A DNA stretch of 43,477 nt, from positions 1-43,477 of the forward strand of contig NJBI01000029.1 in assembly GCA_005222975.1 (NCBI GenBank), written 5' to 3'. Positions 14,646-23,319 of the stretch are shown here, piece by piece. Under the pieces are notes generated by a model that worked only from the letters and a program-made list of their open reading frames with translations, searched no databases and was not told where the DNA came from. Within the stretch, counting starts at the first letter, position 1. Every line of letters begins with the position of its first letter. The translations under genes and the position numbers were made by a program. Origin of the DNA: Promethearchaeota archaeon Loki_b31. Its GTDB lineage: Archaea; Asgardarchaeota; Lokiarchaeia; Sigyniarchaeales; SOKP01.

Positions 14646-16268
14646 TTAGAATATATCGAAAGCTTTTCCCATCCAATAAATGACCAGATACGAGTTTGGT
14701 ATCACCTGTGTTAATCCATTTCCACTAGGATTTCCGCCTGTACCAAAAAATTTGCCATGTTCCCAGAGGAAGTGATGAACACCCATTTCTGAGATGGTTA
14801 ACGGGAATAGGTATCGAACATTATCAATATCAATTAACTCCCCCATCCAAGAAAAGAGAGTGCCATACACATTATTTTCAAAGAAATCCAGCCATTTAGC
14901 GTTTAAAGGACTAATTTCCATAGCGGCAATATCAGGGTTAAGGCTTGTTGCTCTTGTTGAATTAGGCCTCATAGTTAAATTGTAATTCCTTATTCCATTA
15001 CCCCATCCACTAGTGTTGAATCTCCATAATTGATCTAAAATATCCCATTTTATTGTCTCATCATTATATTGTGGATCCTCAAATACAGAAGAATCCTGTA
15101 CCAGAGTCATAAAGGCAAGATGAATAATATTGAAAAAGGCATTCCGATGGTATCTTAAGAAACTATAAAAACCTTCTTCAAATCTTTTTATGTAATGATA
15201 TTGTAATAAGGGATTGTCTTCCAGCATTATTAAAGCGAATTCTACATCCATACTAAAAGCTAAAGCGTAAGTATCCATTGCAGTATTGCTAACTGACCCC
15301 ATATGTCCGTTATTCATTGACATAATCTTTGCTGCCACATAGTTGTAAAGAGAATCGTATTTTTCGGGAAACGCTGTAGCACCTATTCGTAATAAGGTTA
15401 ATTGCCACATATTTTCTCCTAATATTGGATTTAGGTCTGAACCTACAGGTTCTCCGTCTCCACCTAATAATAACCAGTTAGTTTTGCGAAAACCTTCGAT
15501 CATTTGCGCCGCTAATAAGCCAATTCTTTCTACGCACCATCTACTATCATCATTTGCTTCAGGATCAACAAATTTTAATACGCTGGCAAAGCCAAGATAA
15601 TATCCTGCTAACTCGTCGCGGGAAGTATGTACTCTAACTCTCCAATTTTTATAAGGACCCGTTCCATTAAAATGTCGTGGGTGATCATCGAATAGCCATT
15701 CGTGATATTTTCGATTCTCTGGAGCAGAGACAAACCTTGCTGGCATTCCAGGATAATCAGGACCAATACCCCCGTTGGGAGCAGCAAGCATATTAGTAAA
15801 TCCTGAAACGCATTTCTTTATCATACGGGTAGCATTATTCAATTCGTCTGACATTCCAGGTAAATCGATATTATCTAATGCGTATTTATAACGCAAACAT
15901 TGTGAGGCAAGCGTATACCCTAGATGGAGATTTCCGTTATCGGTTCCGTGCCAATTTCCAACCTCGCTATAATTATCGTTAGTAAATGTAACATCAATAC
16001 TAATGTTAGTAGGAACATGCCATTTCTCCAACTGATAATTATATGTATCTGCCATTTGTTTCAAATAAGTTTGATTTCCTTCAATTTGATTTAAAGGTGT
16101 GAAGTAATCTGTATTTGGAGGGTCAAGATTTAAAGTAAGTGAAGCGAGATCGTTAAGGATGTAAAGGCCAAAACCTAAAAAGATAGAAAAACTAATTACC
16201 GGAATTAAAAATAAAAAAGTTATCGCGATATTTTTTTTAAAAAGATTTTTTCTCGTTCTTATTCGCAT
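14646..16268 (-). CDS. secreted or membrane-anchored helical-barrel-like protein
   Basis: This 540-residue protein has a basic N-terminus and one hydrophobic helix (about residues 13-36), acting as a signal anchor. The rest is extracellular, rich in Asn-X-Ser/Thr, aromatic and His residues. Segments such as NWHGTDNGNLHLGYTLASQ and RVHTSRDELAGYYLGFASVL resemble the helix-turn repeats of (alpha/alpha)6-barrel glycan-active enzymes, but no catalytic motif is secure. It lies 78 bp after a sugar nucleotidyltransferase gene on the same strand, so a role in surface glycan handling is a contextual inference. Confidence 0.7.
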   Translation of the reverse strand: MRIRTRKNLFKKNIAITFLFLIPVISFSIFLGFGLYILNDLASLTLNLDPPNTDYFTPLNQIEGNQTYLKQMADTYNYQLEKWHVPTNISIDVTFTNDNYSEVGNWHGTDNGNLHLGYTLASQCLRYKYALDNIDLPGMSDELNNATRMIKKCVSGFTNMLAAPNGGIGPDYPGMPARFVSAPENRKYHEWLFDDHPRHFNGTGPYKNWRVRVHTSRDELAGYYLGFASVLKFVDPEANDDSRWCVERIGLLAAQMIEGFRKTNWLLLGGDGEPVGSDLNPILGENMWQLTLLRIGATAFPEKYDSLYNYVAAKIMSMNNGHMGSVSNTAMDTYALAFSMDVEFALIMLEDNPLLQYHYIKRFEEGFYSFLRYHRNAFFNIIHLAFMTLVQDSSVFEDPQYNDETIKWDILDQLWRFNTSGWGNGIRNYNLTMRPNSTRATSLNPDIAAMEISPLNAKWLDFFENNVYGTLFSWMGELIDIDNVRYLFPLTISEMGVHHFLWEHGKFFGTGGNPSGNGLTQVIPNSYLVIYWMGKAFDIF

Positions 16269-16346
16269 TTAAACCACATTTTTTAAAAGAGTAATAAAAA
16301 ATATCTCATTTGTTTTGCTATGTATTTATTTTCACTTTTCTACTAT

Positions 16347-17090
16347 TTAAATTTTTAAAAACTGAAGCCACGACGAATCATCTTTTAATTGTTCATATTT
16401 TTCTTTATCTCCAAAATCTCCTCTAAATTGATTTTTCTCCATCTTTACTACTCTTACTTTCCAGTTTCGCTCGTTCATACCTTTTAAGAGAGCCTTTGGT
16501 ATTTCTATCTCACCTCTTTCAGAAGGCTTGAGGTTTTTTAAAACTTCGAAAATTTCCTTAGAAAAAATAAACACGCCACAATTATTTAGATTCGATCCGG
16601 GCGTTCCCTTTGGTGGCTTCTCAACTATATTTTTGCAGATAATATCGTCACAAAAAACAGCAGCTCCTAAATGAGGGTCTTTAGTGTAATTTGCTACTAA
16701 AATAAAATCGTACTTTTCTTTTCGATGAGTATCATACACTTTTTTATAAACTTCATAAGGTACTAGAATATCCCCCCATGTTAGAAAAAAATTATTATTA
16801 GAAATTGAATCTTTACAGAGTAATAACGCGCCTCCTGTGCCATTTAACTCTTTTTGCTCGATATATTCAATATTTACCCCCCACTTTTTACCATTTTGAA
16901 AATAGTCTATAATTTGTTCTTTTCGATATCCTACTACTATTATAATATCTTGAAATCCAGCATAAATTAGCCCATTTAAAATATACTCTAACATGGGCTT
17001 TCCATGAAGAGGTATCATTGTTTTTTGGTATTTTTTAGTATAGGGATACAATCGTTTTCCATAACCGGCACATAACACAATCGCTTTCAG
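16347..17090 (-). CDS. sugar-1-phosphate nucleotidyltransferase, apparent CTG start
   Basis: This enzyme is a short (about 247-residue) NTP transferase of the glucose/mannose/heptose-1-phosphate type, making NDP-sugars. The nucleotide-binding loop KAIVLCAGYGKRLYPYT begins only four residues into the chain. GKPMLEYI, GTGGALLLC, TWGDIL (metal Asp) and VEKPPKGTPGSNLNNCGVF follow. A GTG at 17078 would cut through the first beta strand. CTG at 17090-17088 gives the full family N-terminus (initiator, then KAIVLCAGYGKR). It overlaps the TGA of the upstream kinase as CTGA, like the usual ATGA coupling. GGAG lies 10 bases upstream. It shares an operon with the GHMP kinase. Confidence 0.85.
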   Translation of the reverse strand: MKAIVLCAGYGKRLYPYTKKYQKTMIPLHGKPMLEYILNGLIYAGFQDIIIVVGYRKEQIIDYFQNGKKWGVNIEYIEQKELNGTGGALLLCKDSISNNNFFLTWGDILVPYEVYKKVYDTHRKEKYDFILVANYTKDPHLGAAVFCDDIICKNIVEKPPKGTPGSNLNNCGVFIFSKEIFEVLKNLKPSERGEIEIPKALLKGMNERNWKVRVVKMEKNQFRGDFGDKEKYEQLKDDSSWLQFLKI

Positions 17091-18190
17091 TACATCTCAA
17101 CTCCTTTACTAGTTTCTATAATAAAAGCTTCCCCGCCAGCATCTTCTATAACATTCTTAAGAAGATGTACATTATTTGGCATTAAAGCAAACATCGTCCC
17201 ACCGAACCCAGAACCATTAATTTTTCCACCTAAAGCCCCAGAGCTTAAACTATTAGAGATAATTTTATTAATTTTATTAGTTGAAATCTGTATATTGTCT
17301 CTTAATTGTTCTTGATGCAAATTTAATAGAGATCCTAGTCTTCGATAAAATTTAACCATATTATTCGAGCTCTCTCCTTGTTTTAATAAAGAAAGTTGTT
17401 TATCGATTAATTCCTTTGCTTTATAAGTAATGTCTCTATTAATAATATTTCCTACAATCTTTTCCTGATGCTCTTTTTTTAAACTAGGTAAATACGGCTG
17501 TATATCTTCTAATTTTGTATAAAATTGATTGAATCCGGGCATTATATTGGAAATTTTCTCAAAAGCATCTAATGTTAGATTTTTTGTTCTAACCAAGTCA
17601 TCTACCGTCTCTTTTTTTTCCATTGAATTTCCTAAAACAAACCCTTTTAGCTTGAGGTCATAAACAATTAAATTAGGTTTTGGGAGTACAGGTTTTAAAA
17701 AGATTAAGTTTCCAAAAACCGAGCTAAAGTGATCCATCATACCCCCTCCTTCTTTAAACTCCTTTACTTCCGTATTATACCCCTCTACTGCTAACTGAAA
17801 GAGATCTAATTTTGTATCACTTATTATGTTTAAAAAATATAACCAAGCAATCACTAAAGCTGAAGAACTGGCAACACCTGCGTTAATTGGGATATCCCCG
17901 GTAATTTTAATCCTATATCCTTTTTCAAACCTGCTTCTTTTCCTGAGAAATTGATTGTAACCACTAATTAGATAATCTCGATTTGATTCGTAATCGAGCT
18001 CTTTATTATTTAGCGATATCTCTACGAATGAATTTAAATTAGGCATATTTATTAAAAATTTTGGCTCAGAAATTCTTTCTGCTTCTAAATAAATATACTT
18101 TGATATCGCCATACAGATTATAGGATAATCCAAATAATCTTGATGCTCGCCAAAGAGACATATTCTTCCGGGAGATTTAATTCGAATCAT
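17087..18190 (-). CDS. GHMP-superfamily sugar kinase, galactokinase-like
   Basis: This 367-residue kinase starts with PGRICLFGEHQDY (residues 7-19), close to the galactokinase signature. The ATP-binding loop is IPINAGVASSSALV (about 100-113) and the C-terminal glycine motif is INGSGFGGTMFAL. It should phosphorylate a sugar at C1 using ATP. The next gene, overlapping it by 4 bases, is a sugar-1-phosphate nucleotidyltransferase, so the two would form a kinase then NDP-transfer route. The paired organisation resembles HddA/HddC-type heptose activation, but the actual sugar is unknown. A second GHMP kinase lies about 1 kb upstream on the same strand. Confidence 0.88.
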   Translation of the reverse strand: MIRIKSPGRICLFGEHQDYLDYPIICMAISKYIYLEAERISEPKFLINMPNLNSFVEISLNNKELDYESNRDYLISGYNQFLRKRSRFEKGYRIKITGDIPINAGVASSSALVIAWLYFLNIISDTKLDLFQLAVEGYNTEVKEFKEGGGMMDHFSSVFGNLIFLKPVLPKPNLIVYDLKLKGFVLGNSMEKKETVDDLVRTKNLTLDAFEKISNIMPGFNQFYTKLEDIQPYLPSLKKEHQEKIVGNIINRDITYKAKELIDKQLSLLKQGESSNNMVKFYRRLGSLLNLHQEQLRDNIQISTNKINKIISNSLSSGALGGKINGSGFGGTMFALMPNNVHLLKNVIEDAGGEAFIIETSKGVEMY

Positions 18191-18407
18191 TTTCTTGTAT
18201 TTACTTTTATTAAGAAATTACTAACTAAATTCAATTTTTTTTTTTTTGGGTATCTTTATAATTTAAAAGATTTTAGTGTATGATATTATATTACTAGGAT
18301 ATTACTTTTTTTTTTCTTTTTTGGATATTAAATTTTATTGATGTCTTAATGATGATTTTTCTTTAAGTTATTATAGCGACCTAGATAAAAAATAACGAGT
18401 TTAATTT

Positions 18408-19157
18408 ATGATACACGATTTTTTAATAATCAAAGACGGTTTACCATTATTATTCAAGAACTTTTCCAGTAATAAAAACATTTTTTCGCAAGGTGATTCA
18501 TTATTATTGGTATCGGGATTCTTTTCAGCATTAAACTCATTTTCTGACTCGTTTGAGGATTTAGGAACGATAAGTGAATTAAAATTATCTAATAACGATT
18601 TAAAATTATCTTTTTTAAAAGATTCAAGCATCCCAAATTTACTATATATCGCTACTTATGACGAAAAATCTAAAGCCATAAATGTACTAAGAATCCTACG
18701 AAAAGTGTCTCGTACATTTTTACAAAAATTCAACATCAATGAAATATTAAATTGGAGAGGAAGAACAAATGCATTTGAGACGTTTGAATGCATATTAGAA
18801 CGCTTTAAAAAAGAAGAATTAGAAGATAGTGAATCTGGGTTCAAGGAAAGAATCGTTGAATTATTCAAAAGTGTAGAAGAAAAACTTAATGAAGAATCCA
18901 ATTTATATGCATTAAAAGGTAAATTAGAGCCTTCGCCGGACTTACCGCATTATTGCAATCAAATTCCCCGTTTCACTATTACTAAAAAAATTAATCCAAA
19001 ATATTTTTTAACTGGCGAAACTTCATGTAAAGTTTTTTATCAAATTAATGGAAAGAAATCAATTGAACAAATTGCGAAAAGTTTGGATTTAGAATATTCA
19101 CAAGTATATAATATTTCGAAAAATCTTATCAAACTTGGTTTTATTAGTTTATCTTAA
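18408..19157 (+). CDS. longin-like domain protein with C-terminal winged helix
   Basis: The N-terminal part (about residues 1-95) has a longin/roadblock-like pattern, with IHDFLIIKDGLPLLFKNF and then LLLVSGFFSALNSFSDSF. Such domains in Asgard archaea are often small-GTPase partners. A helical middle section (about 95-165) leads to a C-terminal winged-helix-like domain (about 200-249, SIEQIAKSLDLEYSQVYNIS). It could link a GTPase or membrane signal to another partner. The fold calls are inferred from pattern alone. It is embedded between two sugar-kinase genes on the opposite strand and overlaps the end of the second by 4 bases. Confidence 0.65.
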   Translation: MIHDFLIIKDGLPLLFKNFSSNKNIFSQGDSLLLVSGFFSALNSFSDSFEDLGTISELKLSNNDLKLSFLKDSSIPNLLYIATYDEKSKAINVLRILRKVSRTFLQKFNINEILNWRGRTNAFETFECILERFKKEELEDSESGFKERIVELFKSVEEKLNEESNLYALKGKLEPSPDLPHYCNQIPRFTITKKINPKYFLTGETSCKVFYQINGKKSIEQIAKSLDLEYSQVYNISKNLIKLGFISLS

Positions 19158-20104
19158 TACTCGTATTTAAAAATTTCAAAAACCCACGCTCGCCCGCCCG
19201 CTTTTTCAATAGCTCGAGCAACTTCCTCTTGCTTTCCAGGAGCGATCGCGAGCATACAACCTCCCCCCCCAGCACCCATTTGTTTTGCTCCATAAGCACC
19301 AGCATTTTTAGCTGCTTTACATAATTTCAATATCTTTTCTGTTGCTGTCTCTAGGATAATTTCTTGTTCTTGCTGAATATCCATGTACATTCCAAACTTT
19401 TTAAAATCGCTTTTCAATAATGCTTGTTTGCCTTGATTTACACAATCCTCAATTATCTTAAAGGCATTTAATGTTAGGGAATCTCCTTCTCTGATTTGTC
19501 TTTTAATTCTATTTAATACTAAAACCGCTTTTCTTTCTTCAATCGAATCCCCTACTACGATTGGTAGATAACTAATATCTAGTTGTTCAACTCTAGGATT
19601 TTCATTAGTATGAATAAAAGTTATACCACCATGAGCTATACTATATTGATCCATTCTTCCACATTGAATGCCTAAATCGTGATTTTCTCCCAAATATGCA
19701 AGTTCAGCGATTTCGTTGTTAGAAAGGTTAAAAGAAAAAGCTTTACTCATTGTTCGTAAAAATCCTACGGATATTGCTGCCGATGTAGATAATCCTACGC
19801 CTATAGGAATATCAGATTTAACTTCTAAAACAAACCCATGGGTAATTTTTTCTTTCAACCGTTCATACAAAACACTCCAATAACCTAAATCATTATCTCT
19901 TGGAGGTGAATCACCCAAATTAAATTTAATTTTTTCTTTCGTATCATGACTATAAAGTTCAATTATGTCGTCAGACCTAGCTGTGTAATTAAGCCTCATC
20001 ATTAAGTTTATTGCCATAGCTATAACAGGTTTTCCCAATAGATCAACCTTATCGCCCATCAAGCAAATTCTTCCTGGAATTTCTAGACTTTTTATGTCTT
20101 CCAT
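19154..20104 (-). CDS. GHMP-superfamily kinase (sugar or mevalonate-kinase-like)
   Basis: This 316-residue protein has all three GHMP motifs: an N-terminal PGRICLMGDKVDLLG, the ATP loop IPIGVGLSTSAAI (about 99-111), and the C-terminal GAGGGGCMLA. The sequence GENHDLGIQCGRMDQYSIAHGG contains the catalytic Asp region seen in galactokinase/mevalonate-type members. It differs clearly from the GHMP kinase at 17-18 kb, so the two probably use different substrates. The substrate is not identified. It converges with the longin-like gene, with stop codons overlapping. Confidence 0.85.
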   Translation of the reverse strand: MEDIKSLEIPGRICLMGDKVDLLGKPVIAMAINLMMRLNYTARSDDIIELYSHDTKEKIKFNLGDSPPRDNDLGYWSVLYERLKEKITHGFVLEVKSDIPIGVGLSTSAAISVGFLRTMSKAFSFNLSNNEIAELAYLGENHDLGIQCGRMDQYSIAHGGITFIHTNENPRVEQLDISYLPIVVGDSIEERKAVLVLNRIKRQIREGDSLTLNAFKIIEDCVNQGKQALLKSDFKKFGMYMDIQQEQEIILETATEKILKLCKAAKNAGAYGAKQMGAGGGGCMLAIAPGKQEEVARAIEKAGGRAWVFEIFKYEY

Positions 20105-20191
20105 TTTTAAAATAAACTTATATTAATTTAGAAAAAATAAATGTTAACAAAAGGATGTTAAATTAAATACTGTAATAATAAAATAAAAGAA

Positions 20192-20497
20192 TTATTTTTG
20201 AACTCTTTTCTGGTGTTGCTTTTTCCTTTTTTTTTCTTTATCTTCGATTTCTTCTTCGAGTTGTTTTAATCCAGGATCATCCTTCCCTTCAAATTTGAAT
20301 GTTCCAACAATTTTACTTTCTTGTTTTTCTCCTGATTTGCTTATTTTTTCGAATGTAATTATAACTGGTTTATTTTGGTTTAGAGCCATATTGATAAAAT
20401 TTATGAAACCAGAATGTTTACTTGGAGCTATATTGAATTTAATGGATATTTCTTTGTCTTTTTTAGTTGTAGTCTTCAGTATAAGTCGTAATTTCAA
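20192..20497 (-). CDS. hypothetical 101-residue protein with charged C-terminal tail
   Basis: This short protein has a beta-rich first part (MKLRLILKTTTKKDKEISIKF; later PVIITFEKISKSG and IVGTFKFEG) and a strongly charged helical tail of Lys, Glu and Gln. No family is recognised. The start is TTG at 20497, directly after an in-frame TAA, with GTGA six bases upstream. It is transcribed alone. Confidence 0.55.
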   Translation of the reverse strand: MKLRLILKTTTKKDKEISIKFNIAPSKHSGFINFINMALNQNKPVIITFEKISKSGEKQESKIVGTFKFEGKDDPGLKQLEEEIEDKEKKRKKQHQKRVQK

Positions 20498-20630
20498 TTA
20501 TTGTCACGTAATTTTTTTTATAGTATAATTGTATAATTGTTTTAAATTCTTTAAGATTATTAGATTAAAAAAATTATAAATATTAAAATTAAGTATTATA
20601 TATAAATAAAAAGAATTTCAAGAGGTCATA

Positions 20631-21416
20631 ATGTCTACTAATCTTTTTCCTTACAAATATCTAAAGGGGCAGTGGTATCAAGCAGACGAAATTAATGACA
20701 GCGATGTTGTTGTTATTGTAGATACTTCACAAGAAACGATTTGGTTTCAGGGGGGGAATAAAAGTACGGCTAGAAATCGTAGTGATGCTCGAGCATTATT
20801 AGGCGATTTAATGGAGAAATATACGTCTTACGAATTTAAAAGAGTATCGAATGAAACCCCAGACGAGATTTTAGTAAAATTGGAAGATTTAAAAGAACTA
20901 TATTATGTTAGAAGTGTTGCAAGTTTAAATTATGATTTGAGAAAAGCATCTAGTATTTATTTCTATTTAAATAGCATTGGTTGTCTACTATTAATCATTT
21001 CTATATCTTTCTTAGGATTATTAATATTTGGTTCTGGAACATCATTTATCGATTCACATCTTCACTATTCAATACTTTTTGAGAATTTCATATTTCAAAT
21101 TTCTTTTATTTCTACGTTATTGATAGTTTCTTTTTCATTATTTGTAACCAGTACCATAATGGGAATTTTTTTAAAGAAAAAACAGTTATTCACCAAAACG
21201 CTAATATCTGGAATTATAATATTTATTACTTTCTTTATAATAAAAATATGGGATATATCGCTGTATTACGAAATTATTGGACAGTTTATATATTTTAGGA
21301 TTGATGCATTAATTTGGTTTGCGTTTTGTATTGAAATCCTTCAGGCACTCGCGATGATAATAGGTTTCTATACGGGAATAATTAGTTTTAAAAAAATATA
21401 TGAGAAGAATGATTAA
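20631..21416 (+). CDS. possible gelsolin-like domain fused to membrane helices
   Basis: The first 100 residues are soluble: DVVVIVDTSQETIWFQGGNK is followed by an Arg/Asp/Ala-rich helix RSDARALLGDLMEKY. The order of a beta strand ending in Val-Asp, a Trp strand, a Gly turn and an amphipathic helix resembles one gelsolin/ADF-H domain, known in Asgard actin regulators. I regard this as a fold guess. After residue 105 come about four membrane helices (about 105-130, 145-175, 187-210, 225-255). If correct, it would be a membrane-bound actin-binding protein. It lies just upstream of a CDP-alcohol phosphotransferase gene. Confidence 0.55.
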   Translation: MSTNLFPYKYLKGQWYQADEINDSDVVVIVDTSQETIWFQGGNKSTARNRSDARALLGDLMEKYTSYEFKRVSNETPDEILVKLEDLKELYYVRSVASLNYDLRKASSIYFYLNSIGCLLLIISISFLGLLIFGSGTSFIDSHLHYSILFENFIFQISFISTLLIVSFSLFVTSTIMGIFLKKKQLFTKTLISGIIIFITFFIIKIWDISLYYEIIGQFIYFRIDALIWFAFCIEILQALAMIIGFYTGIISFKKIYEKND

Positions 21417-21434
21417 AATTAGCGAAAAAATAAA

Positions 21435-22073
21435 GTGGATCTAAGAGTTATGGCTTCAAAATTTCGTCTTCGTAGAATATTTCGACCCTTTATTAATTTA
21501 TTAGCGAAGGGATTAGGCAAAATTGGCGTGAATCCTAATTTAGCAACGATCATAATGCTTTGTTTTTCTATTTTTAGTTTTTTTACTCTTGTTTTTTTTT
21601 TTAATTTATTTTTTTTCTCTATATTTGTATTTTTAGTGGGTATTTTTGATGGCGTTGATGGGGCAATCGCTAGGATAAAGAATAGAGCAACAACTTTTGG
21701 AGGCTTCTTTGACTCAGTTATGGATAGAACGAGCGAATTTGTAATTTTTTTTGCTCTTTTGTTTTATTGCTGGAATTCTATATTATGGGGATTTTTTGAT
21801 ATGAAAATAATAATTTTTATTTCTTTTTTAAGTTCGATAATGATAAGTTATTTGAGAGCGAGAGCTGAGACCTTTTACAAAGGAGATTTTGATTATGGGT
21901 TAATGGCTAGATCAGAGCGGCTATTTTATTTGTTTATTACTATGTTAATCGCGAATTTTTATGGATTCGTTAACGAATTTTTATTTCTTTTTATGATTTT
22001 AGTAATAGCTACGGCTTACTTTAGATATTTTAAAATTAAGAAGCTTATAAGAAATTTCGAAAAAGGAAATTAA
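21435..22073 (+). CDS. CDP-alcohol phosphatidyltransferase family phospholipid synthase
   Basis: This 212-residue membrane enzyme has the full CDP-alcohol phosphotransferase motif. Asp72, Asp75, Gly76, Ala79, Arg80, Gly89, Asp93 and Asp97 fit DxxDGxxAR-x8-GxxxDxxxD. It transfers a polar alcohol phosphate to a CDP-lipid in the membrane; in archaea members make archaetidylinositol phosphate or related lipids. About six membrane helices are visible. The alcohol substrate cannot be assigned. GTG 21435 and ATG 21450 are both possible starts. It follows the previous gene by 18 bp and is probably co-transcribed with it. Confidence 0.88.
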   Translation: MDLRVMASKFRLRRIFRPFINLLAKGLGKIGVNPNLATIIMLCFSIFSFFTLVFFFNLFFFSIFVFLVGIFDGVDGAIARIKNRATTFGGFFDSVMDRTSEFVIFFALLFYCWNSILWGFFDMKIIIFISFLSSIMISYLRARAETFYKGDFDYGLMARSERLFYLFITMLIANFYGFVNEFLFLFMILVIATAYFRYFKIKKLIRNFEKGN

Positions 22074-22116
22074 AATTTAACCTTATTTTACAATTTAAAT
22101 AGATTCTATCGTATTT

Positions 22117-22821
22117 CTATCTATTTTTAAGTAATTCAATTATTAACTTATCTCCATCTTTCAAATTATAATAATCTCTTAAATAAGGCTTCGCTAAGAT
22201 CTCTATTATGTTTTTTTCGTGATGAGTTCTTTTAATATCTAATATAGCAGCTTTTCGGCGATTATTTTTATCATCCATTCGGGAGATGTACACATCATAG
22301 CATTTAACAGCCCCGTATTCTCTACTTTGATCTTTAAACCCCTCAATTATAACTGGTGATATATTTTGTAGTTTTTCACGTAAAATTGTGTTTGTAGCAT
22401 CAGTTAATAATAAATTTAACGTACCTATATAAGGTTCGAAGCCTAATTTTTTTTTAAATTGATCATAATAACCTCTAATGGCAACATAATATCCACCTTC
22501 GTGTATACCCTCTACTACTTCGCCAACGATCAAAATTGACTCAAGGAGAGATTTCAAATTTTTATAAACTGTAAGCATAACATTAGTTCCTTCTTTAGTT
22601 ATTGATATCGTTTGTGTTTTACCATCAGTTTTTCTTTTGATCCAATTTAATTCAATTAACGCGTTAATTCTCCGACTCCCTGATTGTTGACTTAATCCTA
22701 ATATTTCACCAAATTTAATAGTGCTTATAGTAATATTACGCTTATTCTTTGTTAATCGACAAAGTTGATAAAGAGCAAACCAATTAACATAATTTTCCTG
22801 TGAGATTTCTTCTTCAGCCAA
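22117..22821 (-). CDS. ribK: CTP-dependent riboflavin kinase with N-terminal HTH
   Basis: This 234-residue protein is archaeal RibK, which makes FMN from riboflavin using CTP. The C-terminal DUF120 domain (about 95-234) has VGEVVEGIHEGGYYVAI and LGFEPYIGTLNLLL, the family's nucleotide- and substrate-binding signatures. The N-terminal 90 residues form a winged-helix domain (IKFGEILGLSQQSGSRRI), so the protein may also regulate flavin genes; such fusions are known among archaeal RibK. It lies 16 bp after ribL on the same strand, placing both steps from riboflavin to FAD in one operon. Confidence 0.9.
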   Translation of the reverse strand: MAEEEISQENYVNWFALYQLCRLTKNKRNITISTIKFGEILGLSQQSGSRRINALIELNWIKRKTDGKTQTISITKEGTNVMLTVYKNLKSLLESILIVGEVVEGIHEGGYYVAIRGYYDQFKKKLGFEPYIGTLNLLLTDATNTILREKLQNISPVIIEGFKDQSREYGAVKCYDVYISRMDDKNNRRKAAILDIKRTHHEKNIIEILAKPYLRDYYNLKDGDKLIIELLKNR

Positions 22822-22837
22822 TAGTCCACCAATAAGT

Positions 22838-23285
22838 TTATTTTTTTAATTGTTCTACAATTTTCTTTTTAATAAGACTAGAAGAGTGTAGTTTATATTT
22901 ATCATAATAAGTATCTAACCTTTTAACTGTTATGTGGGTCAGCCCTTTTTTTATTAATTCTCGTTTTAGTACTTCTATATCGTATTTTTGATCTGGTCCC
23001 AAGAGAATTATGTCTGGATTTATTTCTTCAACAGTTTTAAGCGTATCGTTATCAGATCTTCCTAATCTAGCTTCTTTTACATTTTTTATATTTTTTATTA
23101 CTTCTAATCTCTGATCTTCAGGTACTATTATTTGATAATTTTTAAATTTCTCTGCGTTTTTATCTGTAGATACTATGACATAGACATCACCCATTTTAGC
23201 AGCTTCTTGGATTAAGTATAAATGTCCTGGATGGAGCAGATCAAAAGTTCCAGCAATAAGTACTTTTTTAACGATTTTTTTTCAT
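22838..23285 (-). CDS. ribL: FAD synthase RibL, reading frame interrupted in A8 run
   Basis: This archaeal cytidylyltransferase-type FAD synthase adenylylates FMN. The essential N-terminus VLIAGTFDLLHPGHLYLI, with the HxGH motif, lies before the first in-frame ATG (23194), so a start there would remove the active site. The natural ATG is at 23285-23283. From it, eight A place the frame one base off, reading MKKNR then stop. With seven A the protein would begin MKKIVKKVLIAGTFD. The downstream frame is otherwise intact (LGRSDNDT, ILLGPDQKYDI). Either the A run is an assembly or sequencing error, a real frameshift, or slippage restores the frame. Confidence 0.85.
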
Positions 23286-23319
23286 CTCGTTTTAATGTAT
23301 TCAATTAAATTTTTAAAAA

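Noticed and set aside
18230..18325. Long T runs between the divergent GHMP and longin-like genes
   Set aside because: They lie upstream of both genes, not after a gene on the plus strand, so they are taken as AT-rich promoter DNA rather than terminators.
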